Of a DNA stretch of 64,000 nt, positions 55,321 through 63,878 are shown piece by piece. Within the stretch, counting starts at the first letter, position 1. Each line of letters begins with the position of its first letter. The translations under genes were made by a program, and so were the position numbers. The DNA is from Ensifer sp. IC4062 (GTDB lineage Bacteria; Pseudomonadota; Alphaproteobacteria; Rhizobiales; Rhizobiaceae): the NCBI RefSeq assembly GCF_020193575.1, contig NZ_JADYVD010000009.1, forward strand, positions 98,320 through 162,319, read 5' to 3'. The notes under the pieces were generated by a model. The model saw nothing but the letters and a program-made list of their open reading frames with translations, searched no databases and had not been told where the DNA came from.

Positions 55321-55583
55321 TCAGGAAATCGGTACTGAAAATCTTGCCTTGAGCGTTCCGAAAAGATGCTCGACGGTCTGCGACGGATGATCATGGCCTT
55401 CAGCACGCGGTCGAGCCTGGCCTGCATCTTGTCGAGGGCACCCTCGTATCGCGCCCGCTTCAGGCTCTTGGTCTTGTCGGGCGTGCATCGGGACTTCAGG
55501 TTGCAGGCCAGGCAGGCGATAAGAACCCGGCGCTCCGCGCGCAGCTTTCCCTTGACAGGTGCTCGCCCGCCCCGCTTCGGCAT
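55321..55583 (-). pseudogene. IS1182-type transposase remnant (C-terminal part, frameshifted)
   Basis: Minus-strand text matches the end of IS1182-family transposases: ACNLKSRCTPDKTKSLKRAR, then YEGALDKMQARLDRVLKAMIIRR in one frame and HPSQTVEHLFGTLKARF in the next, so a frameshift lies near 55380. Only about 85 residues of an approximately 450-residue protein are left; the catalytic N-terminal part is gone. It is evidence of past transposition at this site. Confidence 0.75.
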
Positions 55584-55782
55584 CGCGTGGCGTATCCAAG
55601 GGGAAGATATCGTCGCGTGAGAGGCCTAGCGCGCGAAAACCGGACTTATGCGCCGTGTGGACGAGAGTGGCTGCGGGACCGCCGACCTGATGCCGACTTG
55701 CATCGGTAGCCTTAATGAAGAGACGCGGGGAGCTTTCTCCCGTTCGCCGAGTTAGGTCCGAATTGGACGTGAGGCCTGACAA

Positions 55783-56778
55783 ATGACACCCGAAGACCAC
55801 CAAAATCGCGGCGAGAATGGAACTGCACGGGAGCCGGGGAGGGGCCGCGACGCCGCTCGTCCCGGCGATATTCCCGTACGTGGACTGCGAGACGTGTTCT
55901 GGCGTGTAGTTGCGCAGGTCCGCGAAGATCGGGTGACACTCGTCGCCGCCGGCGTCACATTCTACGTGCTCCTCGCCCTCTTTCCAGCCTTGACCTCGCT
56001 GGTGTCGATGTATGGTTTGATTTCGGATCCCGCCGTTATCGCCGAGCAGGTCAACCTTCTGGCGGCGGTGATGCCGTCGCAGTCGCTGCAATTGGTGACG
56101 GACCAGCTACAAGCGATTACGTCGCAAAGGGCATCGAGCCTTGGCATCGGCTTCGTAGTGGGCTTGCTCGTTGCGCTCTGGAGTGCGCGTAACGGGATCG
56201 CCGCACTGATAGAGGCGATGAACATCGCCTATGACGAAGAGGAAAGGCGCGGCTTCGTCAGGCTGACTCTGCTGAGCCTGGGATTTACCATCGGGAGTCT
56301 CTTGGTCACGGCTGTGGTGATCGCAGCGATTGGCGTAATGCCGGCCATCCTTGCCGTGGTCCCGCGCGGTCAGTGGCTGGAGAGCATCGCCAAATTCGTG
56401 CGCTGGCCGGTGCTGCTGCTGCTCATTGGTGCGGGCATTGCTCTGCTTTACCGTTATGGACCCGATCGTGACCCGCCGAAGCTGAGGTGGCTCACCTGGG
56501 GGGCGGCCTTCAGTACGCTGTGCTGGCTACCAGCATCCTTGTTGTTCTCGTTCTACATCGACAACTTTGCGAACTACAACGCCACCTATGGCGCCATGGG
56601 TGCCCTTATCGGCTTTATGCTTTGGATCTGGGTGTCCACGATAATCATCATCGTCGGCGCGGAACTCAATGCCGAACTCGAACACCAGACCGCACGGGAC
56701 TCCACAACGGGTCCGCCTAAAAAAATGGGAAAGCGCGGCGCCTACGTGGCGGACACGGTGGGGGAAGCCGAAGATTGA
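55783..56778 (+). CDS. YihY/BrkB family membrane protein
   Basis: 331 residues. A hydrophilic N-terminus (about 1-45, Arg/Gly rich) precedes about six transmembrane helices. Family landmarks are RVTLVAAGVTFYVLLALFPAL, GFVVGLLVALWSARNGIAALIEAMNIAYDEEE and the last helices YNATYGAMGALIGFMLWIW. YihY/BrkB proteins (once called ribonuclease BN) have unclear roles, with proposals in envelope function. GAGG lies eight bases before the ATG. Neighbours, a transposase remnant and kup, suggest an accessory setting. Confidence 0.9.
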   Translation: MTPEDHQNRGENGTAREPGRGRDAARPGDIPVRGLRDVFWRVVAQVREDRVTLVAAGVTFYVLLALFPALTSLVSMYGLISDPAVIAEQVNLLAAVMPSQSLQLVTDQLQAITSQRASSLGIGFVVGLLVALWSARNGIAALIEAMNIAYDEEERRGFVRLTLLSLGFTIGSLLVTAVVIAAIGVMPAILAVVPRGQWLESIAKFVRWPVLLLLIGAGIALLYRYGPDRDPPKLRWLTWGAAFSTLCWLPASLLFSFYIDNFANYNATYGAMGALIGFMLWIWVSTIIIIVGAELNAELEHQTARDSTTGPPKKMGKRGAYVADTVGEAED

Positions 56779-56894
56779 GCCGCACGTGTGATCGGTGACA
56801 TTCGCCCAGTGGTAAGCGGGCACGAAGTGGCAGCGCTCCTCGTAAGCTGTCGCTATCCAGATCGTTCTGGTACATGCCGAGGGCTTCCTGCCGC

Positions 56895-58796
56895 TTAGAT
56901 GACGACCTGCTCGCCCAACTCGACGACCCGATTTGCGGGCAGATGGAAGTACTCGGTTGGATCGATCGCCGAGTCGGCCATGGCGATGAAGAGCTTATCC
57001 TGCCACTGGGGCAGTCCTGATTGGGAGTCTGCTATCAGCTTACGCCGGCCGAGATAAAAGGACGTCGACATGATCTCGAACTTGAATCCCTCCTTTCGGC
57101 AGCGCGCCAGGGCCCTTGAGACATTCTGATCGTCCATGAAGCCGAATCTCAGCTCCAATAGGCTGAACCGGTCGGAGAGCTTTGTAATTGTGTAGCGGTC
57201 CTTCTCAGGAACGTAGGGGACCCTGGCGGTTTTGATGGTCAGGATGACATTGTGCTGGTGCAGCACGTGATTGTGCTTGATGTTGTGCAGCAGGACAGCC
57301 GGAGTCGTTTCGGGTGTGGCCGTCAGGAAGATCGCTGTTCCGGGCACGTCGACAGGAGCATGCTCGGACTTTCGTTCGACCATGGCTATGAACTGGCTGA
57401 GCGGAATGTCGTGGCGGGCCGTCTTCTCGCGCAGCAGGCTGATACCTTTGCGCCAGGTCCACATCATCGTAATCAAGGTGCCGGCAATGAGAATGGGCAC
57501 GTAACCCCCGTGTTGAACCTTCAACAAGTTGGCGCCGAGGAAGACCAGTTCGAGGCTCAACAATGGAAGCAGGACAGCCGTAGCAGTCAACGCGGGCCAG
57601 GCCCATTGGCGGCGGACGAATTCGAAGGCGAGGATTGTATCAATCACCATCGCGCCGGTGATTGATACGCCATAGGCGGGGGCAAGAGCTTCGGAACTAC
57701 CGAACAACAGCATGAGGGCGAGCACGCCAATTAGCAGGGTGGTGTTGACCAAAGGCAGGTAAATCTGACCCGTCTGCGTTTCCGAGGTGTAACAGATCTC
57801 GAACCGTGGCAGGAAGCCGAGGTGGATCGCTTGCCTTATAAGCGAAAACGCTCCGGTGATAACGGACTGGCTGGCGATGATTGTTGCGGCAGTGGCAAGG
57901 ATCACCATCGGCAACAGGGCCCAGGTCGGGAACATTAAGAAAAACGGGTTGGAGAGGGCACCGGGATGGGACAACACCAGCGCGCCCTGTCCGAGGTAGT
58001 TTAATGCAAGGGCGGGGAACACGACTGCAAACCAAGCCGCCTGAATGGGGCCGCGCCCGAAATGGCCTAGATCAGCATAAAGCGCCTCGGCTCCAGTTAC
58101 GGTGAGGAAGATGGCTCCGAGCACGATAAAGCCGAGGAACCCGGCATTCCATAAGAAGGCAACCGCATTGAGCGGGTTAAATGCTGAGAGAATCGCCAAA
58201 TCGTCGCCTATATGCGCAACGCCGGCAGCCGCCATGACGAGAAACCAAATTAGGGTGATTGGACCAAAGAATATAGAGACGGCCGCGGTGCCACGGGATT
58301 GTACGGCAAAAAGCAGCACGATTATCACGACGGAGATCGGAAGGACATAATCGTGAAGCGCCGGCGTCACGAGCTTTAAGCCCTCGACGGCCGAGAACAC
58401 CGAGAGCGCTGGCGTGATCATCGCGTCACCGATGAACAGGGCGGCACCGAGAATGCCGGCAAAAAATATCAGGATAGGATACTTGGTACCCCTCTTCATC
58501 AACAGGGCGAGCAGGGACAAAGTGCCTCCCTCACCATCGTTATCGGCACGAAGCAGGAAGAGCACGTACTTAACCGTAACGATGGCTGTCAACGTCCAGA
58601 TCACCAGCGAGACGAGGCCGATGACCTCGTCTCGCCCGACACCACCTGGTCCAAATGGACGCAGTGCCTCACGGAAGGCGTAGAGAGGACTGGTCCCGAT
58701 GTCACCGTAGACCACGCCGATTGCCCCAATAGTCAGCGCCAGAAACCGAGGCAGATTGTTCGCTTGTGCCGGTGCGTGGTCGAGGGAGTCGGCCAA
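56895..58796 (-). CDS. kup: Kup-type low-affinity potassium transporter
   Basis: 633-residue proton-coupled potassium permease. Twelve transmembrane helices fill about 1-440, starting with the signature [22 protein letters not shown]; a cytosolic C-terminal domain (about 460-633) ends in [18 protein letters not shown]. The start is taken as TTG at 58796, which has GGGAG six bases upstream and gives the usual Kup N-terminus; an ATG at 58859 would add 21 residues with three Cys and no SD. Rhizobia often carry several kup genes. It may serve osmotic or low-pH growth. Confidence 0.93.
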   Translation of the reverse strand: MADSLDHAPAQANNLPRFLALTIGAIGVVYGDIGTSPLYAFREALRPFGPGGVGRDEVIGLVSLVIWTLTAIVTVKYVLFLLRADNDGEGGTLSLLALLMKRGTKYPILIFFAGILGAALFIGDAMITPALSVFSAVEGLKLVTPALHDYVLPISVVIIVLLFAVQSRGTAAVSIFFGPITLIWFLVMAAAGVAHIGDDLAILSAFNPLNAVAFLWNAGFLGFIVLGAIFLTVTGAEALYADLGHFGRGPIQAAWFAVVFPALALNYLGQGALVLSHPGALSNPFFLMFPTWALLPMVILATAATIIASQSVITGAFSLIRQAIHLGFLPRFEICYTSETQTGQIYLPLVNTTLLIGVLALMLLFGSSEALAPAYGVSITGAMVIDTILAFEFVRRQWAWPALTATAVLLPLLSLELVFLGANLLKVQHGGYVPILIAGTLITMMWTWRKGISLLREKTARHDIPLSQFIAMVERKSEHAPVDVPGTAIFLTATPETTPAVLLHNIKHNHVLHQHNVILTIKTARVPYVPEKDRYTITKLSDRFSLLELRFGFMDDQNVSRALARCRKEGFKFEIMSTSFYLGRRKLIADSQSGLPQWQDKLFIAMADSAIDPTEYFHLPANRVVELGEQVVI

Positions 58797-58859
58797 TGTG
58801 TTCTCCCTGTGCTGATCAGGTGGCGTGCTGACGCAACTGCAGATGTTAGATACCGCCAT

Positions 58860-59228
58860 TCGAGAGTCGAGCCACGGAACTAACTGAACCGCGTTCTTAT
58901 TTGTTCCTGCTTAAGACCGCGAGAGCTCCAATCAGCAGCGCAGTTTGACTTCAACGATTAAGCAATCCCATTCGGCATCGTCTATTGTGGAATATCGTGG
59001 AATGCGGCTTTCCGCTGACCGACTGCTTCGGGCTGAGGCCCCTAACAGTTTGCCCGGACGCGCCAGAAGCTGCCGCTTGACGGTTTCGGATCCGCGGCCG
59101 GCATCGGCCCTAGCGGAAATTCGCTCTTGAGACTATGTGCGGCCGACCGGCGACGATCGCGACTGAAATGTCGGCCAAGGCCGGCGGCTGAGGCATTCTT
59201 GGCCGTCGATAGCCATGAAAGGCGAAGA
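58860..59228. other. Gene-free region upstream of kup
   Basis: Should contain the kup promoter. No gene is supported. A repeated GGAATATCGTGGAATG pair of words near 58990 is the only pattern noted. Confidence 0.4.
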
Positions 59229-59231
59229 AAA

Positions 59232-59273
59232 GACTTCAAATCCTTATACCGCGGTTCAATCCCGGGCGAGGCC
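59232..59273 (+). repeat. Degenerate copy of the tRNA-Cys 3' half (candidate attachment site)
   Basis: Thirty-eight of 42 bases match bases 51283-51324 of tRNA-Cys, from the anticodon stem through the T-arm to the acceptor strand (AAATCCTT, GGTTCAAT and CGGGCGAGGCC shared). The 5' half is absent. Direct repeats of a tRNA 3' half are the usual mark left by site-specific integration, so this may be the distal end of an old island. Confidence 0.65.
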
Positions 59274-60082
59274 CTGCTTATCATTTCTGCTTTAGTCGAG
59301 AATTGTCTAAGCCTTCCCAGGCAACAACTTGGACCTTGGCGCTACTACCTCGGCAGTCCCCGCACTCTTCGCAACGAAGATCCCAGCTCCGGTTGGAGGG
59401 ATAATCCGGCTGGTTCTGGTGTCTAACCGATCGCGGGCATGGATTTCACCAGCGTGCGCTCACAGCAACATGTTGGAATGCGCCGCGCACAAGAATCCTA
59501 AGACCTTTGCCAAGGTCGGGTAGGACTAAGGTCTATGGATCGGAGCGGGCACCGCCCCTAAAATCTACTGATATCGTTTACAATGAGCTTTTACTTTGAA
59601 GCGCGGTTTGTACACTCGCCGGTCTATGCCGAAGGGCATGGACCGGCCTCTCCATTTTACTCCAGGCTTTCCTTGTTCTGCTGCATGTTTCCTTAGCTCG
59701 CAGCCGAGGGATGAAAGACAGGCGGCAATTCAGAGCGCCACCGCCTCCTTCGCGCGTTTGGATAAGACGCGCGGCGCTCCAGGCAGACTTAATCGGCCAG
59801 GTCCTCGACGTCCGCCGGTGAGACCAAGGATCCTAGACTAGCTCGAGAAAATCGATGACCTTGGTCCATTCAGGCACTTTGTGGCATTCCGTCGTGTGCC
59901 CGCATTCTGTTGCGCTACGGTCATAATGGTATGGCGCTGCCAAGCCGGTAGGTCCGGTCTCCGGCTCGGACAAAAACGACATTTTATTCGAGTAGCACGG
60001 CTGGAAGGCCCACTGGCTTCCCGCAAACCAACTTCGAATTCGGTAACACCGTCAAACGCGTGATAGTCGCGAATAAGGTCGA
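59274..60082. other. Gene-poor region before lexA
   Basis: 809 bases holding a RIME-like copy (59678-59782) and short non-coding-looking frames. A half palindrome GGACTAAGGTCTATGG near 59523 resembles the right arm of the inverted repeat at 62902. No gene is supported. Confidence 0.5.
59678..59782 (+). repeat. RIME-like palindromic repeat
   Basis: TCTGCTGCATGTTTCCTTAG, CGGCAATTCAGAGCGCCACCG and the hairpin CGCGCGTTTGGATAAGACGCGCG then GCGCTCCAG. The order of blocks is as in the 61551 copy, but the first palindrome is damaged. Confidence 0.65.
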
Positions 60083-60802
60083 TTAGTGATAGCGGCGAAT
60101 AAGGCCGACGAGCTTGCCTTGGATCTTGACGCGGTCCGGTCCGAATATCCGCGTTTCATAGGCCGGGTTCGCCGCTTCGAGCGCAATGGACGCGCCTTTT
60201 CTGCGGAACCGTTTGAGTGTTGCCTCTTCGTCATCAACGAGTGCAACGACTATATCGCCGGGATTCGCAGTGTTTGTATTCCGAATGATCACGGTATCGC
60301 CATCAAAGATACCCGCCTCGATCATTGAGTCACCCTTGATTTCGAGCGCGTAGTGTTCGCCGCTGCCGATCATCTCGGCCGGGATAGAAATGTCATGCGT
60401 GTTGTTCTGGATCGCGGAGATCGGGACACCGGCGGCGATTCGTCCCATGACTGGCACCGAAACTGATGCAGTATCGCTCGGTGGCGGCGATTTCGTCGTG
60501 GCGACCGGCGCGGCAGGCGGCTTGCCCAGGCTGCCTTCGATGACACTTGGCGAGAAGCCACGCCGAGGCTGCGGGCTCGCCGTGTAGGCCTCAGGCAGCT
60601 TGATGACTTCGAGTGCGCGCGCCCGGTTGGGAAGGCGTCGGATGAACCCGCGCTCTTCAAGTGCGGTAATCAACCGATGGATGCCCGACTTGGAGGCGAG
60701 GTCCAGCGCGTCTTTCATTTCGTCGAAGGACGGCGGCACCCCGGATTCCTTCATTCGTTCATGAATGAACAGAAGCAATTCCTGTTGCTTGCGGGTTAGC
60801 AT
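60083..60802 (-). CDS. lexA: SOS repressor LexA
   Basis: 239-residue repressor of DNA damage genes. A winged HTH (about 1-70, [22 protein letters not shown]) is joined by a Pro/Ser-rich linker to a peptidase S24 domain. The self-cleavage bond is Ala-Gly in RIAAGVPIS, the nucleophile is Ser in [10 protein letters not shown], and the base is Lys in [10 protein letters not shown]. Length and text match rhizobial LexA. A LexA box of the alphaproteobacterial type lies 49 bases upstream, so it is autoregulated. It stands between gene-poor, decayed stretches. Confidence 0.97.
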   Translation of the reverse strand: MLTRKQQELLLFIHERMKESGVPPSFDEMKDALDLASKSGIHRLITALEERGFIRRLPNRARALEVIKLPEAYTASPQPRRGFSPSVIEGSLGKPPAAPVATTKSPPPSDTASVSVPVMGRIAAGVPISAIQNNTHDISIPAEMIGSGEHYALEIKGDSMIEAGIFDGDTVIIRNTNTANPGDIVVALVDDEEATLKRFRRKGASIALEAANPAYETRIFGPDRVKIQGKLVGLIRRYH

Positions 60803-60850
60803 GGCGCGTCACTCCAGAATCGCGAAACAAATCAAGAACAGACACTATCT

Positions 60851-60865
60851 GTTCCATATGTGTTC
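60851..60865. promoter_or_regulatory. LexA (SOS) box
   Basis: GTTCCATATGTGTTC, an exact fit to the alphaproteobacterial direct-repeat operator GTTC-N7-GTTC. An overlapping palindrome GAACAGACACTATCTGTTC adds a second possible half-site arrangement. Confidence 0.88.
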
Positions 60866-60921
60866 CGCAAGTACCTAAAATTCCGTGAATTTCTCTCTCC
60901 ATCGCCATTTCATCCTGCCGA

Positions 60922-61549
60922 GGCCGTGGGTCCGTCGCCATCCTGCTCTTCGTCATTGGATTGCCACTGGCGATCATCGTTTCTCGTGTCCTTCCAACCG
61001 TTCTTCGGCAGTTTCAGCCTCGCCAGCCTTTCGCGCTGGACGCTGAAGAACATGCGACGGAGATCGGTCGGGCTTTTTCCGCTCGACGCTCGTCAACGCG
61101 CTGGTGCTAGCCACCGTCGCGGCGAGCCGCGTCGCGGCGTTTATGGGACGCTGACCTCGGTGATTGTCGCTTCGGCCGTCACCTATCTGCCCCACGGCAT
61201 GCGCTATCCCTATGCCGGAGTGCTGCAGATCCACTCCGACGTCGAAGAGGCTTCGACGGCTTATGGCGCGCCACAGATGCAGACCTTCATCAAGATCGTT
61301 CTGCCGCTGCTGTCGGCGTCGATGATCAGTTGCCGGCTATTCGTCTTTCTGGCATTGCGAGCGATGCGGCGCCGAACAGCGTCAGCGGCCCAGGGCAAGG
61401 TCTTGCTCGGAGCGGTGGCGGAATACACGATCGGCGTCGAGGGCGATCAAAGCTTGATTGCCCGCACGCATCCCATTGATCGGCCTCAACCCTGGCGACC
61501 GCGTTCGCGCGTCATTGCCCGAAACAAGGTGATCGCGGTCTGCGACTGA
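60922..61549 (+). pseudogene. Iron-type ABC permease remnant fused to the end of an ATPase gene
   Basis: Permease text appears in several frames: AILLFVIGLPLAIIV, then SFQPFFGSFSLASLSRWTLKN, STLVNALVLATVAAS, and TYLPHGMRYPYAGVLQIHSDVEEASTAYGA to LPLLSASMISCRLFVF. At least three frameshifts are needed. After LFVFLALRA the text changes to that of the C-terminal (TOBE-like) part of a transport ATPase, GAVAEYTIGVEGDQSLIART to the stop at 61549. Internal deletion has joined the two genes of a former Fe(III)-type ABC operon. No intact product is expected. Confidence 0.8.
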
Positions 61550-61550
61550 G

Positions 61551-61651
61551 TTGCTGCATGATCCTCAAATCGGAATCGTTTTGAGGATCATGCAGCAATT
61601 CAAAGTGCTACAGCGACCTTGCGCGTCTCGAAAGATGCGCGGCGCCTGTAG
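61551..61651 (+). repeat. RIME-like palindromic repeat, best-preserved copy
   Basis: Starts two bases after the pseudogene stop. A perfect 19-base inverted repeat (61551-61569 and 61580-61598; TTGCTGCATGATCCTCAAA) is followed by TTCAAAGTGCTACAGCGACC and the hairpin GCGCGTCTCGAAAGATGCGC with GGCGCCTGTAG. The other copies can be aligned to this one. Confidence 0.8.
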
Positions 61652-61666
61652 TTGCTTCATCGCCCG

Positions 61667-61873
61667 TTAGATCGTTCGGATCATCTGCCAAATCTGCTCC
61701 GGATCTCTGACGCCGCTCTGGTAGAGCTTGATGATCCTTTGGGCGACTTCTTCTGCCTCATCACTGCCCATCGTCAGATTGCGTTCTTCGAGCGCCTTAT
61801 GCAGCACGCCTCCAAGGATCGCGACCTCACCGGGAAGAATGGGATAATCTCGGAAATTGTTGAAAGGGTTCAT
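61667..61873 (-). CDS. Small hypothetical protein
   Basis: 68 residues starting ATG at 61873, with GGAG seven bases upstream. Text such as MNPFNNFRDYPILPGEVAILG and DEAEEVAQRIIKLYQSGVRD is helical and soluble, with a C-terminal MIRTI. It looks like a conserved rhizobial small protein; function unknown. It is flanked on both sides by RIME-like repeats. Confidence 0.7.
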   Translation of the reverse strand: MNPFNNFRDYPILPGEVAILGGVLHKALEERNLTMGSDEAEEVAQRIIKLYQSGVRDPEQIWQMIRTI

Positions 61874-61959
61874 GGCCGATCTCCTCTTTGGGCAAATCTG
61901 CCGGTTAGAACAGTCTACAAGCTTTTCGAGACGGTGCGAACGGGAAACAGCCAGCAGTG

Positions 61960-62035
61960 CTACTGCGCCGCGCCTCTTATTAGATGCGCAAAGGACGCCG
62001 TAGCAGCTTGAATTGCTGTCTTTCCTAAAATCGAC
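61960..62035 (-). repeat. RIME-like repeat, reverse orientation, partial
   Basis: CTACTGCGCCGCGCCTCTTATTAGATGCGC, CCGTAGCAGCTTGAATTGCTG and CCTAAAATCG. These are the reverse complements of the right hairpin and middle block of the other copies. Confidence 0.65.
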
Positions 62036-62241
62036 TACGGGCCATTAGGCGTATCGCGTTGCCGTGATTGCGGTTGGCGCGACCGCGTTCTCAATCCGCA
62101 AATATGCGGGGCCGCGGGCAAAAGGCCTCGCGCCATTCTACCGTTACAACGCCTGCGCCTCGCCTCCGCGCCTACCTTGGGATAGCGCGGAGGAGTTTGG
62201 CCGGGTCGGGGACTCCCGCAATGTGTCGGTGCCCACGATTC

Positions 62242-62823
62242 TTATTTACTCGACGTTGGATGAGGCAACATCTTCGGCGGCTCTTCCAGCAAAGTGTAAG
62301 GTCCTTCGGGACACTTGACGTCCGGGTTCACCGGGTGGAACAGGCCGAGCGGGTTCGGCTTGAAGATCCATGCATGCAGGTCATAATGGTGGAGCGCCGC
62401 CGGCAGAAGCGGTTCATGCCCCTCCATCGGTCCGTCGAAGGGATGCCCAAAGAGCTCGGGATTCGGCTTGACGCCCGTCGCGAGCGGGATCAGCCATTCG
62501 ACGGCAACGAGCTCCAGCTTGTCGCCACTTGGCTCATATAACAGCAACGTCGGCTTCATTGGATCGGGCACTGGACCGATCAGGGCGGGGTTCAGAAAGT
62601 GCACCCCCATGGCGCCCGTCGCATACGTGACGCATCCCAATGTCGAGAAATAACCGTCGTGCACTGCGGCAACGGGGTCCTTGTATTTCTCAAGCGCTAA
62701 TTTCAGCTTCTCCAGCTCGGGTGGAAGCGCATCGCTTGCATTCACCAGCGGTGCAGACATGAAAGAAGCGCCCGCCGCGAGATAAACTGTCCGCAGCAAA
62801 CGCAGTACCGAAGACATACGCAT
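62242..62823 (-). CDS. Periplasmic hypothetical protein
   Basis: 193 residues. A signal peptide (MRMSSVLRLLRTVYLAAGASFMSAPLVNA) precedes a soluble domain with LEKYKDPVAAVHDGYFSTLGCV, GAMGVHFLNP, and PTLLLYEPSGDKLELVAVEW; the C-terminal half is rich in His and Pro (HHYDLHAWIFKPNPLGLF). It resembles secreted hypothetical proteins found in rhizobia and Burkholderia; function unknown. The ATG at 62823 has GGAGG seven bases upstream. Confidence 0.75.
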   Translation of the reverse strand: MRMSSVLRLLRTVYLAAGASFMSAPLVNASDALPPELEKLKLALEKYKDPVAAVHDGYFSTLGCVTYATGAMGVHFLNPALIGPVPDPMKPTLLLYEPSGDKLELVAVEWLIPLATGVKPNPELFGHPFDGPMEGHEPLLPAALHHYDLHAWIFKPNPLGLFHPVNPDVKCPEGPYTLLEEPPKMLPHPTSSK

Positions 62824-62901
62824 GGCTCGTCCTCCCTCGCTCAACTCGCCTCCCGCGAGGAGCATGGTCGGCATGATACCGCGGGCGAGATCGCCGGCCT
62901 A

Positions 62902-62935
62902 GGACCTTTGGCGACATAGCGCCGGACTAAGGTCC
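62902..62935. promoter_or_regulatory. Inverted repeat upstream of the periplasmic gene
   Basis: GGACCTT at 62902-62908 and AAGGTCC at 62929-62935, spaced by 20 bases, lie about 80 bases upstream of the gene start. A similar half word occurs near 59523. Possible operator; the protein that would bind is unknown. Confidence 0.3.
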
Positions 62936-63090
62936 CATAGATTGAACGTGTCGACACCCTAGGTTTTTTGGGGTTGTCGGCAATGCACGCACAAGAACCT
63001 AATTGTTTCAGAAGTAATTTAGGGCGGGGCCTGTCCGTAATAGCATGGGGCCCCGCCTGTAGTGGGTGCCGGCAAGAACGCTATAGCAAT

Positions 63091-63114
63091 AAAAAAGGCC
63101 GGCTGACCGACCTT
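63091..63114. repeat. Hairpin and downstream block related to 3991-4016
   Basis: AAAGGCCGG and CCGACCTTT form a stem, followed by CCGTTGCCAGTACATCCGTGGTCAACAGC-like text that parallels CCTGCTAGTTCATCCGTAGTCAGCCGC at 4033-4061. It suggests a dispersed terminator-like repeat. Read here it sits in a 600-base gene-free gap. Confidence 0.45.
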
Positions 63115-63426
63115 TCGTCGTCACCCCATGCCGTTGCCAGTACATCCGTGGTCAACAGCACGAGGGACGTTCTGAAACTAAATGTAAGCGTCGATTATGA
63201 CAGTGGCAAGTCGGGGTTTCGACACCCTGACAGGTTCCTCGGAGGCGATGGATTGCGATCGTAGCACCTCCGGATGCTTGACGCACGTCCGTTGCAAGGG
63301 CGCGCCGTCCACCGTCACCCATGCCAGACGCGCCCGCCGGTTGCCATTCGCAAAGTCCCGACAGTCGTTCATCGGAGGTTCAGGCAAGGTGGATCAATCT
63401 GACAGCCGGAGAGGGAGGAGTTGACT

Positions 63427-63726
63427 ATGAAAACGCTCTTATCCGTCCTCACAGCCGCAGTCCTGGCGGCGTCTTTCGCGTTACCGCTAAACGCCGCGCC
63501 GATCGTCGTACCGAAACCCGACCAAGTACAGGCCGGCCCTGTCGAACAGGTCAGACACTGGCGCCATCGCCATTGGCGTGCCGATCGCCACTGGAACCGG
63601 CGGCACGCGTGGCGTTCCTGCCGTTACTACGGCAGGTGCTACCCTCGCCATTACGGGTACTACGGCTACCGTGACTATCACCGCTATCACCGCCGGCCTG
63701 GCGTCAGCATCTATTTTAATTTTTAG
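63427..63726 (+). CDS. Small secreted His/Arg/Tyr-rich protein
   Basis: 99 residues. The signal peptide (MKTLLSVLTAAVLAASFALPLNA) is followed by a short linker and a segment very rich in His, Arg, Trp and Tyr (VRHWRHRHWRADRHWNRRHAW, then YYGRCYPRHYGYYGYRDYHRYH) ending VSIYFNF. The sequence resembles the small BA14K-like or Tyr/Gly-rich secreted proteins of Rhizobiales. Such composition could bind metals or polyanions, which is a guess. The ATG at 63427 follows GGAGGAG; a TTG two codons earlier is less likely. Confidence 0.7.
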   Translation: MKTLLSVLTAAVLAASFALPLNAAPIVVPKPDQVQAGPVEQVRHWRHRHWRADRHWNRRHAWRSCRYYGRCYPRHYGYYGYRDYHRYHRRPGVSIYFNF

Positions 63727-63878
63727 TCGGTAGCACCCGCAGGGTAGCGGAGAGGTCGCAACGATCGCGGCTCAAGCGGCAAAACGCTTCGCCCGTCAAC
63801 ACGGCCGTTGCGCGCGAAGGCGGCTCGTGGCGATGCCAGCCGCGTCTTATGAAGAAACCCACGATGACTTCAATGAGC
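63727..63878. other. Gap before the right-edge insertion sequence
   Basis: 152 bases with no supported gene. Confidence 0.4.

Noticed and set aside
59042..59284. Open frame starting MISRASPGIEPRYKDLKS
   Set aside because: The text comes from translating the tRNA-Cys-derived repeat, not from a gene.
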